From UBA4416 sp040387555 (GTDB lineage: Bacteria > Bacteroidota > Bacteroidia > B-17B0 > Aurantibacillaceae): 64,000 bases of DNA. Positions 1-7,921 of the stretch are shown here, one piece after another. Under the pieces are notes generated by a model that searched no databases, had not been told where the DNA came from, and saw nothing but the letters and a program-made list of their open reading frames with translations. The first letter of the stretch is position 1, and every line of letters begins with the position of its first letter. The DNA lies in assembly GCA_040387555.1 (NCBI GenBank), contig JAZKDO010000003.1, forward strand, positions 124,001 through 188,000, in the 5' to 3' direction. A program made the translations under genes and the position numbers.

Positions 1-66
1 TCAGTTATTGCTTTTTTATTATCCTTAATCCCGTTCGGAACTTTTTTCTTAAAAAGACTGGTTTAA
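1..66 (+). CDS. C-terminal fragment of a DUF3817-like membrane protein (cut by window edge)
   Basis: Frame 1 is open from the first base to a TAA at 64-66 and encodes 21 residues ending in LIPFGTFFLKRLV. A hydrophobic stretch followed by an L-I/L-P-F-G-T-F motif and a short basic tail is how small DUF3817 integral membrane proteins of about 100 residues usually end. The rest of the gene lies left of the window. It converges on the minus-strand gene that ends at 68, one base away. The family call rests on this short tail only. Confidence 0.5.
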   Translation, partial: SVIAFLLSLIPFGTFFLKRLV

Positions 67-67
67 T

Positions 68-463
68 TTATTTCAAGCGTTCTAAAATGCCTTTCCGTTT
101 CACAATGTTTTTATAGTCCCATTGTATGTCTTGAGCTTTCTTCAGCCAACGTTTCAAATCTTTTACGTTTATTTGTTCTACATTAGTATAGGTAATTGAA
201 GCATCCTTAAATTTTCCGCTTTTACCGGGCGCCAACTGCTCTTCTTCAAAACTAACACCGCTCCAAAACATCAGGCGTATGCCCGCTTTTAGTTTATCAT
301 ATCCAACAATAGGATTTTCCTCTAAAAACCATACTGGATGCCCATGCCATATTTTATTTTCTGCCTTTGGCAAACTTTTGCAGATTTCTTCAGCTAATAA
401 AATGCAAATGGCCTTTTCTTCTGCTGATTGAGAATTGTTGTATGTTTGAATTTCTTCGTTCAT
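68..463 (-). CDS. DUF1801 (YdhG-like) domain protein
   Basis: This small soluble protein of 131 residues resembles the DUF1801/YdhG family, whose members are predicted to bind a small ligand or iron; the role is not established. The visible family features are the KIWHGHPVWF segment around residues 37-46, the GIRLMFWSG strand near 61-69 and a C-terminal helical part with KRWLKKAQDIQW. No signal peptide is present. It lies 20 bases downstream of the SRPBCC membrane protein gene on the same strand, so the two are probably co-transcribed. Family assignment is fairly good; function is unknown. Confidence 0.65.
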   Translation of the reverse strand: MNEEIQTYNNSQSAEEKAICILLAEEICKSLPKAENKIWHGHPVWFLEENPIVGYDKLKAGIRLMFWSGVSFEEEQLAPGKSGKFKDASITYTNVEQINVKDLKRWLKKAQDIQWDYKNIVKRKGILERLK

Positions 464-483
464 TGCTGTAAATATTGGTTTAG

Positions 484-1449
484 TTATAAAATGTTATTTT
501 CAGAGCTTTGCTTGATATGATTCAATACCCTGGCATGGATTGCATGAACGATATAGTCGCTCCATATGTTCCAATAGAAATTTGGTTTTATTTTATTGTA
601 ATACCAGGTCGTCCCTTCTAACCGGGTTACATTATCTGAGATTTTGACTAGCTTAAATTGACCTTTTTTTGAAACAAAATAATCGTGTAAATGCGGCGCG
701 TCAACATCCCAAAAACTTAATTCAGTCATTGGTTTAGGAGATTGTTGAACATTGAAGCTTAACAGGTTTGGTTCATCCCATTTTGTTATTGGTTCAACAA
801 AGCTACCAGTAGTAAAGTTACAATATCTAATGGCGCCTTCTCCTTTTCCATCTATCGTCGCATTGATGGGATAAGCTATACCGGCTTTAAATAAAAATTC
901 TGTTGGTGAGTTTAGTTCTGGAAAGACAACAACGTTTTGCCATACTTTTTCCTGACTGGCATTTATGGTTACGGACGTTGTAACAGCAATAATATTATTT
1001 GCTTCTGTTTTACTTTCTATAAAGCTTGTTAAAGGAATAAATAGACCTAAAGCAATAACAGTTATCATTGTTGCTGAGGGCTTTTTATTAATCACTAAAT
1101 AACCAATTGTACTGCCAGCCCAAATTAAAAGTAGTGCAAGAGGCATAGCCATTGTAATGCAAATAATACCTTCAAGGGCAAATACCAATAAAGCTATTGT
1201 CATTAACGAAAGAGTGACAGCAGATATTATAAATGCTGTAAATCTTGAAATTTGATGATTGTAACCATAGATAGCCGTTGAACAAAACCCAACAAATAAG
1301 GGCGTTAAAATAAATAATGCTAATCCATATTGGCCAATCCCATAGATGCCAAGTAATGTCAGGAAAGAAGAAATAGTGAATGTTATAAAGATTGATGTCC
1401 AACTGCGTTTTTTGTCAGGAAGTTGAGATATTTTATCTAAAATGGTCAT
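484..1449 (-). CDS. Membrane protein with C-terminal SRPBCC (START-like) domain
   Basis: The first ~145 of 321 residues are four to five hydrophobic segments (roughly 18-40, 44-64, 70-95, 97-118, 124-145). The remainder reads like an SRPBCC/polyketide-cyclase-like domain: a strand with VTINASQEKVWQNV near residue 160, the usual opening of this fold, followed by GEGAIRYCNFTTG and WDEPNLLSF. SRPBCC domains bind hydrophobic ligands in a deep cavity. The fusion to membrane segments suggests lipid or quinone-like ligands, but that is inference. It is the first gene of a two-gene minus-strand unit and diverges from paaZ. I do not recognise a named gene. Confidence 0.6.
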   Translation of the reverse strand: MTILDKISQLPDKKRSWTSIFITFTISSFLTLLGIYGIGQYGLALFILTPLFVGFCSTAIYGYNHQISRFTAFIISAVTLSLMTIALLVFALEGIICITMAMPLALLLIWAGSTIGYLVINKKPSATMITVIALGLFIPLTSFIESKTEANNIIAVTTSVTINASQEKVWQNVVVFPELNSPTEFLFKAGIAYPINATIDGKGEGAIRYCNFTTGSFVEPITKWDEPNLLSFNVQQSPKPMTELSFWDVDAPHLHDYFVSKKGQFKLVKISDNVTRLEGTTWYYNKIKPNFYWNIWSDYIVHAIHARVLNHIKQSSENNIL

Positions 1450-1645
1450 TGTTTATTTTTCTAAAGTGGATTATAACTTATTTATTTTAGATGACCTTAG
1501 CAGATATATTTATTACGAACACCGAGTATTTTGAATACCTGTTTCTATATTTCAAATAAATATACAAAATTGTATTTTAAACCGCCAAACATGTCGTCCC
1601 TTCAATATTTCGCGTAAAAAATCCCGTTTATTCCTCCCTTTTTTT

Positions 1646-1653
1646 TATATTTA
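1646..1653 (+). promoter_or_regulatory. Likely -7 box for paaZ
   Basis: TATATTTA differs from the Bacteroidota -7 consensus TAnnTTTG only at the last base and ends 22 bases before the paaZ ATG. The -33 element is not clear. Confidence 0.35.
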
Positions 1654-1675
1654 ATGCTTATTATCTCTTACCTCT

Positions 1676-3724
1676 ATGAACAAATTACAAAACTACGCTT
1701 TAGGCCAATGGGTGGCTGGGGCAGATAACGGACAAGAATTATTTAACGCCATTACTGGCGAAGTGGTTGCTACAGCAAGTAGCAAAGGACTGGATTTTGG
1801 TAAAATGTGTGAATACGCTCGTACAGTTGGTGGGCCAAGACTTAGAAGATTAACCTTTCAGCAAAGAGGATTAATGCTGAAAGCGTTAGCGTTGCATTTA
1901 CAAAGCAAAAAAGAAGATTTTTATAAAGTAAGCTGGGCTACCGGTGCAACCCGCGTAGATAGCTGGGTGGATATTGAAGGTGGTATTGGTAATTTATTTA
2001 CTTATGCTTCTTTACGTCGTCAGTTTCCTGACGAAACATATTGTTATGATGGAGATGTAGTGCGTTTGTCAAAAAGCAATACGTTCATTGGCCATCATAT
2101 TTGTGTTCCTAAAGAGGGAGTAGCCATTCACATCAATGCATTCAACTTCCCTGTGTGGGGCATGCTGGAGAAAGTAGCAGTGAACTGGTTAGCCGGTGTT
2201 CCCGCAATTGTGAAACCTGCGGCCTTAACATCTTTCTTAACAGAAGCGGTAGTTCAGGAAATAATTGCCAGTAAAATTTTACCGGAAGGTGCTTTACAGT
2301 TGATATGCGGAAGTGCCAATGGTATTTTAGATCATGTGGAAAGTCAGGACATCATCACCTTTACGGGATCAGCCTCAACAGGTAAAATGTTGAAAGCTCA
2401 TCCGCGTTTATTGCAGGAAGCCGTTCATTTTAATATGGAGGCTGACTCGTTAAACTGTTGCGTATTAGGAACTGATGTAACACCATCCATGCCTGAGTTT
2501 GATATTTTTATTAAAGAGGTAGCAAGAGAAATCACAACAAAGGCTGGGCAAAAATGTACCGCTGTGCGCCGTATCATTGTCCCTGAGAACATGATTGAAG
2601 ATGTTCAGATAGCTTTAGGGAAACGGTTGGCTCAGAATGTTATTGGAGATCCAAATGTTGAAGGTGTAAGAATGGGATCGTTAGCTGGTCAGTCACAATT
2701 AATTGAAGTGAAAGAAAAAGTAGAATTGCTTTCTAAATCACAAAAAATAATTATTGGCAATTTTGAAAACTTTGAAGTAAAGGGTGCTGATAAAAATAAA
2801 GGTGCGTTTATGCCTCCTATTATTTTTCTGAATGATAAACCGTTTACTAATACAGATTGCCACAATGTGGAAGCCTTTGGCCCTGTGAGTACATTAATGC
2901 CATATAAAACAATAGAAGATGCAATTGAGTTGTCAAAAATGGGCAGGGGTTCATTAGTGAGTTCGATCATCACTGCTAATAATTCTATTGCACGTAAATA
3001 TACCATTGGCGCTGCTTGTATGCATGGCCGAATTTTGGTATTGAATAATGAGTGTGCAAAGGAGAGTACAGGCCATGGTTCACCCATGCCTATGTTAGTA
3101 CATGGTGGTCCGGGCAGAGCAGGTGGTGGAGAAGAGATGGGTGGAAAACGCGGTGTGTTTCATTATTTGCAGCGTACTGCTATTCAAGGTTCTCCTTCAA
3201 CTATTACAGCGATCTTAAATCAGTATCAACAGGGGGCAAAACAAATTGAAAAAGATATTCATCCGTTCCGTCAGTATTTTGAAGACCTTGAAATTGGTGA
3301 AACCCTAATAACCGCTAAGCATACTATTACGGAAGCAGATGTTGTAAATTTTGCAAATGTAAGTGGAGACCATTTTTACGCCCATACCGATGTTACCGCA
3401 CTGGAAGGCACCATATTTACCGGTCGTGTAGCACACGGTTATTATATTTTAAGTAAGGCCGCCGGTTTATTTGTGAATGCAAAAAAAGGCCCTGTACTCT
3501 TAAATTATGGAATCGATGAATGCCGTTTTACCAAGCCGGTTTACATGGGCAGTACGATAGGCGTTAGGTTTACTTGTAAAGAAAAAATTGTTCAGGAAAA
3601 GAAGAACGAGGAAGATATTGCCAAAGGAATTGTAAAATGGCTCGTGGATGTGTATGATGAGACCGGAGAAACGGTTGCAATTGCAACAATTCTAACGATG
3701 GTTAAACTCCGAAATCAAGATTAA
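1676..3724 (+). CDS. paaZ: Bifunctional aldehyde dehydrogenase / MaoC-type enoyl-CoA hydratase PaaZ
   Basis: PaaZ opens the oxepin-CoA ring in aerobic phenylacetate breakdown: the C-terminal MaoC hotdog domain hydrolyses the ring and the N-terminal dehydrogenase oxidises the resulting aldehyde. The 682-residue length fits the fusion. The dehydrogenase part (about 1-525) has the catalytic Cys294 in KAGQKCTAVRR and the general base Glu255 in FNMEADS. The MaoC part (about 540-682) has the catalytic Asp and His in SGDHFYAHTD. The ATG at 1676 is preceded by a TATATTTA box. No other paa genes lie nearby, so it acts either with a pathway encoded elsewhere or in another aldehyde/CoA route. The next gene starts 7 bases after its stop and may be co-transcribed. 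Confidence 0.9.
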   Translation: MNKLQNYALGQWVAGADNGQELFNAITGEVVATASSKGLDFGKMCEYARTVGGPRLRRLTFQQRGLMLKALALHLQSKKEDFYKVSWATGATRVDSWVDIEGGIGNLFTYASLRRQFPDETYCYDGDVVRLSKSNTFIGHHICVPKEGVAIHINAFNFPVWGMLEKVAVNWLAGVPAIVKPAALTSFLTEAVVQEIIASKILPEGALQLICGSANGILDHVESQDIITFTGSASTGKMLKAHPRLLQEAVHFNMEADSLNCCVLGTDVTPSMPEFDIFIKEVAREITTKAGQKCTAVRRIIVPENMIEDVQIALGKRLAQNVIGDPNVEGVRMGSLAGQSQLIEVKEKVELLSKSQKIIIGNFENFEVKGADKNKGAFMPPIIFLNDKPFTNTDCHNVEAFGPVSTLMPYKTIEDAIELSKMGRGSLVSSIITANNSIARKYTIGAACMHGRILVLNNECAKESTGHGSPMPMLVHGGPGRAGGGEEMGGKRGVFHYLQRTAIQGSPSTITAILNQYQQGAKQIEKDIHPFRQYFEDLEIGETLITAKHTITEADVVNFANVSGDHFYAHTDVTALEGTIFTGRVAHGYYILSKAAGLFVNAKKGPVLLNYGIDECRFTKPVYMGSTIGVRFTCKEKIVQEKKNEEDIAKGIVKWLVDVYDETGETVAIATILTMVKLRNQD

Positions 3725-3731
3725 TCCGACA

Positions 3732-6700
3732 ATGCATTTTTATCAACTTACTTCATTTTTTTTAAGATATAAATTCGTTTATCTTTTAGCCATTGTTGTA
3801 AGTTGGAGTTGTAGCAATGATGAAGTCAGAAATGGTTTGAATTCTCACCAGAAAGAGAGTTCAACGAAAGCTATTGGTCCTTTAATTCCTGCGGGGAGTC
3901 TTTCAAATCCTGACACGATTTTAATTGACCGGTCAAAACTTCAAATAGTGCCGGTAGGAAACCCGCATGTAGTCATTGCTAACCAAAACATTCACCTTGT
4001 AGGAAATCCTATAATAATTCCTGTCGGTAAGACTGTTTCATTTTCGCCGGGTATTGATACAGTTGCATTGCCAAAAAAAGTTATTGCAAAAGACAGTTCA
4101 TTTGTTGGAAGATTGCCTGAAATGTTGGCTGTAAAAGATGCTGCTATCAAAGACATTAATCCGGAAGGATTCAGTTCATTTGGGAAACTTCAAGGATTAA
4201 AACATGGTAATGTAAATTGCATGCTGGAGGATAAAAATGGCAATTTGTGGTTTGGTACCAATGGCGGCGGAGCTTCCAGGTTTGACGGCAAATCGTTTAT
4301 GCACTATACTACCAAAGAAGGTCTTTGCGATAATGGTGTTTGGTGCATGCTGGAAGATAAAAAAGGAAATATCTGGTTTGGCACATCAGGAAAGGGCGTG
4401 TCAAAATTTGATGGACGATCGTTTACTAATTTTACGGAAGAACAAGGCTTGTCTAATAATGTTGTGTTTTCAATATTGGAGGATAAAAATGGAAATATCT
4501 GGCTAGGCACAAACGGAGGTGGCGTTTCCAAATATGATGGCAATAATTTTACGCATTATACAGATAAGGAAGGAATGTCCAATAACTCTATCTTGAGTAT
4601 GCTCGAAGATAGTAAAGGAAATGTCTGGTTTGGAACCAATGGAGGAGTCTCCATGTTTGACGGAAAAACGTTTTATAATTATACGAATAAAGAGGGTTTA
4701 CCTGGCAATGAAATTTTTTCAATGCTAGAAGATTCAAAAGGCAACATTTGGTTTGCATCATATGGTGGAGGTGTTGCAACTTTTGATGGTAAAAATTTTA
4801 CTCATTACACAGTTAAGGAAGGATTGTCCAGTAATGAGGTGCTATCAATAATAGAAGATCAAGCTGGGAATATTTGGTTTGGAACAAATGAAGGTGGAGT
4901 ATCAAAATTTGATGGACTGTCATTTACTCATTATACTGATAAGCAGGGATTACCTAATAACACTGTAAAAAGTATAATGGAGGATAAAAACGGTAACATC
5001 TGGTTTGGTACTCATGGCGGGGGCGTTTCAAAATATAATGGGAAGATTTTTTCTCATTACACAGAAAATGAAGGCATCTCAAATAATATTGTTCTATCCG
5101 TTTTTCAGGACAAATCAAAAAACATTTGGTTGGGGCATTTTGGAACGGGGGTTTCTAAGTATGACGGAAAAACATTTTCTCATTATTCTGTAAAGGAAGG
5201 TTTATCGGGCGAGGTTGTCTGGAGTATTTTACAGGATAGATTAGGAAATTTATGGTTTGCAACGGGCATGGGTGTTGCCATGTATGATGGGAGCACATTT
5301 ACTAATTTCACTGAAAAGGATGGATTAGCAAATAATGACGTCAGAAGTATTTACGAAGATAGAGCAGGTAACTTATGGTTCGGAACTTGTGGTGGAGGCG
5401 TTTCTAAATATAACGGCAATATAAAACAAGAATCTTCATTTATTAATTTTTCTGAGAAACAGGGAATTTCGAACGGTGATGTTCGAAGTATCCTTGAAGA
5501 TAAATCAGGAAACATGTGGTTTGGAACTTATGGAGGTGGCATAACAAAATATGATGGAAAATATTTTACAAATTATAATGATGAACACGGCTTAGGTAAT
5601 AACAGTGTGATGTCTATTCTTGAAGATAGTAGAGGAGGTCTGTGGTTTGGAACCTATGGAGGTGGTGTTTCAAAGTTTAATGGAACACGGTTCCTTAATA
5701 TTACGGAAGACGAAGGACTCTTGAATAATGTTGTCATGTCTATGCTTGAGGATAAAAAAGGAAATTTATGGTTCGGAACAAGATTTGGGCCAAGCAAACT
5801 TTCACGGGTTAAGGCGGATGAGATTATTCAGCACCTTACTGATAATACCATCAAAGGAACAGATGTTTTCTTTAAGAATTTTTCTTATGATGATGGTTTT
5901 CTGGGTGTGGGATGCATTAATAATTCGATTTACGAAACACAGGATGGTACAATCTGGATGGGTACAAATGATCGGCTTACAATATATCACCCTGAGGGCG
6001 ATAAGGAAAATCAATTGCCTCCAAACATACAATTGACCGGTATTGAATTATTTAATGAAAGCATCCCATGGAATGAGCTCCTGGGGCATAAAGACACGAC
6101 GATAACACTTGGAAATGGAGTGCAGGTCAGCGATTTTAAATTCGATGGAATCAGTAAATGGTACTCAATACCAGAAGCCCTTAGTTTAGATTATGATAAT
6201 AATTATCTGACCTTTAATTTTATTGGCGTTACCCAGAGTCAGCCAAAAAAAGTAAAGTATCAGTACAAACTGGAAGGAATGGATGATAACTGGAGCGCTA
6301 TTACGAATAGGACCGCTGCTCCATATGGAAATCTTCCACATGGAAATTATGCGTTTAAAGTAAAGGCAATGAGCAGTGCCGGTATTTGGAGCAACGAGAT
6401 CAGTTATGCGTTTACAATCAGGCCGCCTTTTTGGCAAACGTGGTGGTTTCGTATTGTTATCGGGTTATTGCTTCTGGGAAGTATTTACTTTTTAATAAAA
6501 AACAGGGAACGTGGATTGAACCTAAGACAAAAAGAACTGGAATATAAAATTGACATAGCTACTGATGATTTAAAGCGTCAAAAAAACATTATCGAAGAAC
6601 ATCAAAAGGGAACGATTGACAGTATTAACTACGCAAGAAGAATACAATATGCTTTGTTAGCAAACGAAGATATATTAAAAGCCAATTTGAAGGATCATTT

Positions 6701-7346
6701 TGTATTATTTAAGCCAAAAGATATAATCAGCGGTGATTTTTATTGGGCCTCGGAGCATAACAATAAATTTTATCTGGCCGTTTGTGATAGCACTGGCCAT
6801 GGTGTTCCTGGAGCTTTCATGAGTTTATTAAACATGGGCTTTTTAAGCGAGGCAATCAAAGAAAAAAATATACAGCAACCAAATGAAATTTTAAATTATG
6901 TGAGAGCCAGGTTGATTGATAGCATTGGAAATGATGGTCAGCAGGATGGTATGGACGCAATTTTATTATGTTTTGATAAAAGCTCAAATCAGGTTACTTA
7001 TTCTGCAGCAAATAATCAGCCAGTTTTAATTCGCGATAACGCGGTAATGATTCTTCAGAAAGATAAAATGCCTGTAGGGAAAGGGGAAAAAACGGAAAGC
7101 TTTAATCTGTATACTATGGAGTTATCCAAAGGAGATAAGCTCTATTTATATACGGATGGATATGCAGATCAGTTTGGAGGTTCAAAAGGAAAAAAATTCA
7201 AGTCTAAGCAGTTGAACGAGTTGTTGCTAAATGATACAAGTACTGTTATGAATGAACAGGCAACAAAGCTAAATGTAACAATTGAAAACTGGCGAGGAGA
7301 TTTGGAACAGGTAGATGATATATTAATTATAGGGATAAAAGCATAA
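3732..7346 (+). CDS. Beta-propeller sensor / SpoIIE-type PP2C phosphatase
   Basis: This is a 1204-residue signalling protein. A hydrophobic leader ends at Cys27 (VVSWSC), so it may be a lipoprotein or be held by the inner transmembrane segment alone. Residues ~155-715 hold 13 to 14 copies of a 42-residue unit with the core E-D-x-x-G-N-I/L-W-F-G-T, the two-component-regulator propeller repeat, enough for two seven-bladed propellers. A Y_Y_Y-type beta-sandwich follows (~820-895), then a membrane helix (~903-922), a coiled coil with DSINYARRIQ, and a SpoIIE/PP2C domain (~985-1204). The metal-binding acidic residues expected for PP2C-SpoIIE are present: SGDFYW, CDSTGHG, TDGYAD and QVDD. Typical propeller proteins of this kind end in a histidine kinase; here the output is Ser/Thr dephosphorylation. 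Ligand and target are unknown. Confidence 0.85.
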   Translation: MHFYQLTSFFLRYKFVYLLAIVVSWSCSNDEVRNGLNSHQKESSTKAIGPLIPAGSLSNPDTILIDRSKLQIVPVGNPHVVIANQNIHLVGNPIIIPVGKTVSFSPGIDTVALPKKVIAKDSSFVGRLPEMLAVKDAAIKDINPEGFSSFGKLQGLKHGNVNCMLEDKNGNLWFGTNGGGASRFDGKSFMHYTTKEGLCDNGVWCMLEDKKGNIWFGTSGKGVSKFDGRSFTNFTEEQGLSNNVVFSILEDKNGNIWLGTNGGGVSKYDGNNFTHYTDKEGMSNNSILSMLEDSKGNVWFGTNGGVSMFDGKTFYNYTNKEGLPGNEIFSMLEDSKGNIWFASYGGGVATFDGKNFTHYTVKEGLSSNEVLSIIEDQAGNIWFGTNEGGVSKFDGLSFTHYTDKQGLPNNTVKSIMEDKNGNIWFGTHGGGVSKYNGKIFSHYTENEGISNNIVLSVFQDKSKNIWLGHFGTGVSKYDGKTFSHYSVKEGLSGEVVWSILQDRLGNLWFATGMGVAMYDGSTFTNFTEKDGLANNDVRSIYEDRAGNLWFGTCGGGVSKYNGNIKQESSFINFSEKQGISNGDVRSILEDKSGNMWFGTYGGGITKYDGKYFTNYNDEHGLGNNSVMSILEDSRGGLWFGTYGGGVSKFNGTRFLNITEDEGLLNNVVMSMLEDKKGNLWFGTRFGPSKLSRVKADEIIQHLTDNTIKGTDVFFKNFSYDDGFLGVGCINNSIYETQDGTIWMGTNDRLTIYHPEGDKENQLPPNIQLTGIELFNESIPWNELLGHKDTTITLGNGVQVSDFKFDGISKWYSIPEALSLDYDNNYLTFNFIGVTQSQPKKVKYQYKLEGMDDNWSAITNRTAAPYGNLPHGNYAFKVKAMSSAGIWSNEISYAFTIRPPFWQTWWFRIVIGLLLLGSIYFLIKNRERGLNLRQKELEYKIDIATDDLKRQKNIIEEHQKGTIDSINYARRIQYALLANEDILKANLKDHFVLFKPKDIISGDFYWASEHNNKFYLAVCDSTGHGVPGAFMSLLNMGFLSEAIKEKNIQQPNEILNYVRARLIDSIGNDGQQDGMDAILLCFDKSSNQVTYSAANNQPVLIRDNAVMILQKDKMPVGKGEKTESFNLYTMELSKGDKLYLYTDGYADQFGGSKGKKFKSKQLNELLLNDTSTVMNEQATKLNVTIENWRGDLEQVDDILIIGIKA
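4204..5790 (+). repeat. Tandem 126-bp repeat encoding propeller blades
   Basis: About 13 diverged DNA units in direct orientation encode the 42-residue blades. The tggtttg-type core recurs at 4248, 4374, 4500 and 4626, exactly 126 bases apart, with occasional 123-base steps (for example to 4749). This is a coding repeat, not a CRISPR or satellite. Confidence 0.85.
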
Positions 7347-7500
7347 ACTGGAAGCAATTGAATCTGTTATTAGGGAAAGAGTATATGAATTCTATAGCTG
7401 ATCAAGCCTTTCATTTGAGTGAATCCATTGAAAAATGAATGGTGTTTTGATGGGAGCAAATTTTGTTGTAATTTGGATCAAACTTTTAATCAAAATATTT

Positions 7501-7659
7501 ATGAAAATTAAAAACATCTTCAAGAAATCAGAGAAAATTATTGTGAAATCAACCGTTCAAAAATTGCAAAAAAATCAATTAGAAAAAGTTGTTGGTGGAG
7601 CAGAAACAGTTAGAGATACAACTCGTGTAAAGGCACTTGATGCTAATCCCACTTTATAA
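7501..7659 (+). CDS. Small double-glycine leader peptide (RiPP/bacteriocin-like precursor)
   Basis: A 52-residue peptide starts at the ATG at 7501; the same frame is open upstream to an ATG at 7435, but the inner start gives the usual precursor layout. It is a Lys-rich amphipathic leader ending in NQLEKVVGG, followed by a 19-residue core AETVRDTTRVKALDANPTL. A helix with L-x-x-V-x-G-G at the leader end is the cleavage signal of peptides exported by peptidase-containing ABC transporters, and similar short GG-leader precursors are common in Bacteroidota. The core has four Thr but no Cys, so lanthionine or thioether rings are not expected. No transporter or modifying enzyme is adjacent. A strong terminator follows 28 bases later, so it is probably a short separate transcript. 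The function is inferred only. Confidence 0.6.
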   Translation: MKIKNIFKKSEKIIVKSTVQKLQKNQLEKVVGGAETVRDTTRVKALDANPTL

Positions 7660-7687
7660 AAAGCTATATAATATTTAGTAAAAGATT

Positions 7688-7716
7688 TAACCCACTTTAA
7701 TAGAGTGGGTTTTTTA
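7688..7716 (+). terminator. Rho-independent terminator after the GG-leader peptide gene
   Basis: Stem AACCCACT/AGTGGGTT with a 7-base loop, followed by a run of six T. It separates the peptide gene from the TPR-phosphatase genes. Confidence 0.8.
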
Positions 7717-7921
7717 TTTCCTATTTTCAAATATTGATTCTCTATTCTTTAAAACTGAAAAAAAATATTTATCAACTTAAACTAATGTGGTTTATTCTTG
7801 TATGGTATTGAAAAGATGTCATAGACAGAAAAAACCTGGGACAAATAGATGAGTTATTACTTATCTGAATTCAGGGCTAAATTTAATTATGTTTCTATTA
7901 AAATGGGTATATTTAACTTCA

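Noticed and set aside
4204..5790. Regular repeats that might suggest a CRISPR array
   Set aside because: The units are 126 bp, diverged and wholly coding in one frame; no cas genes are present.
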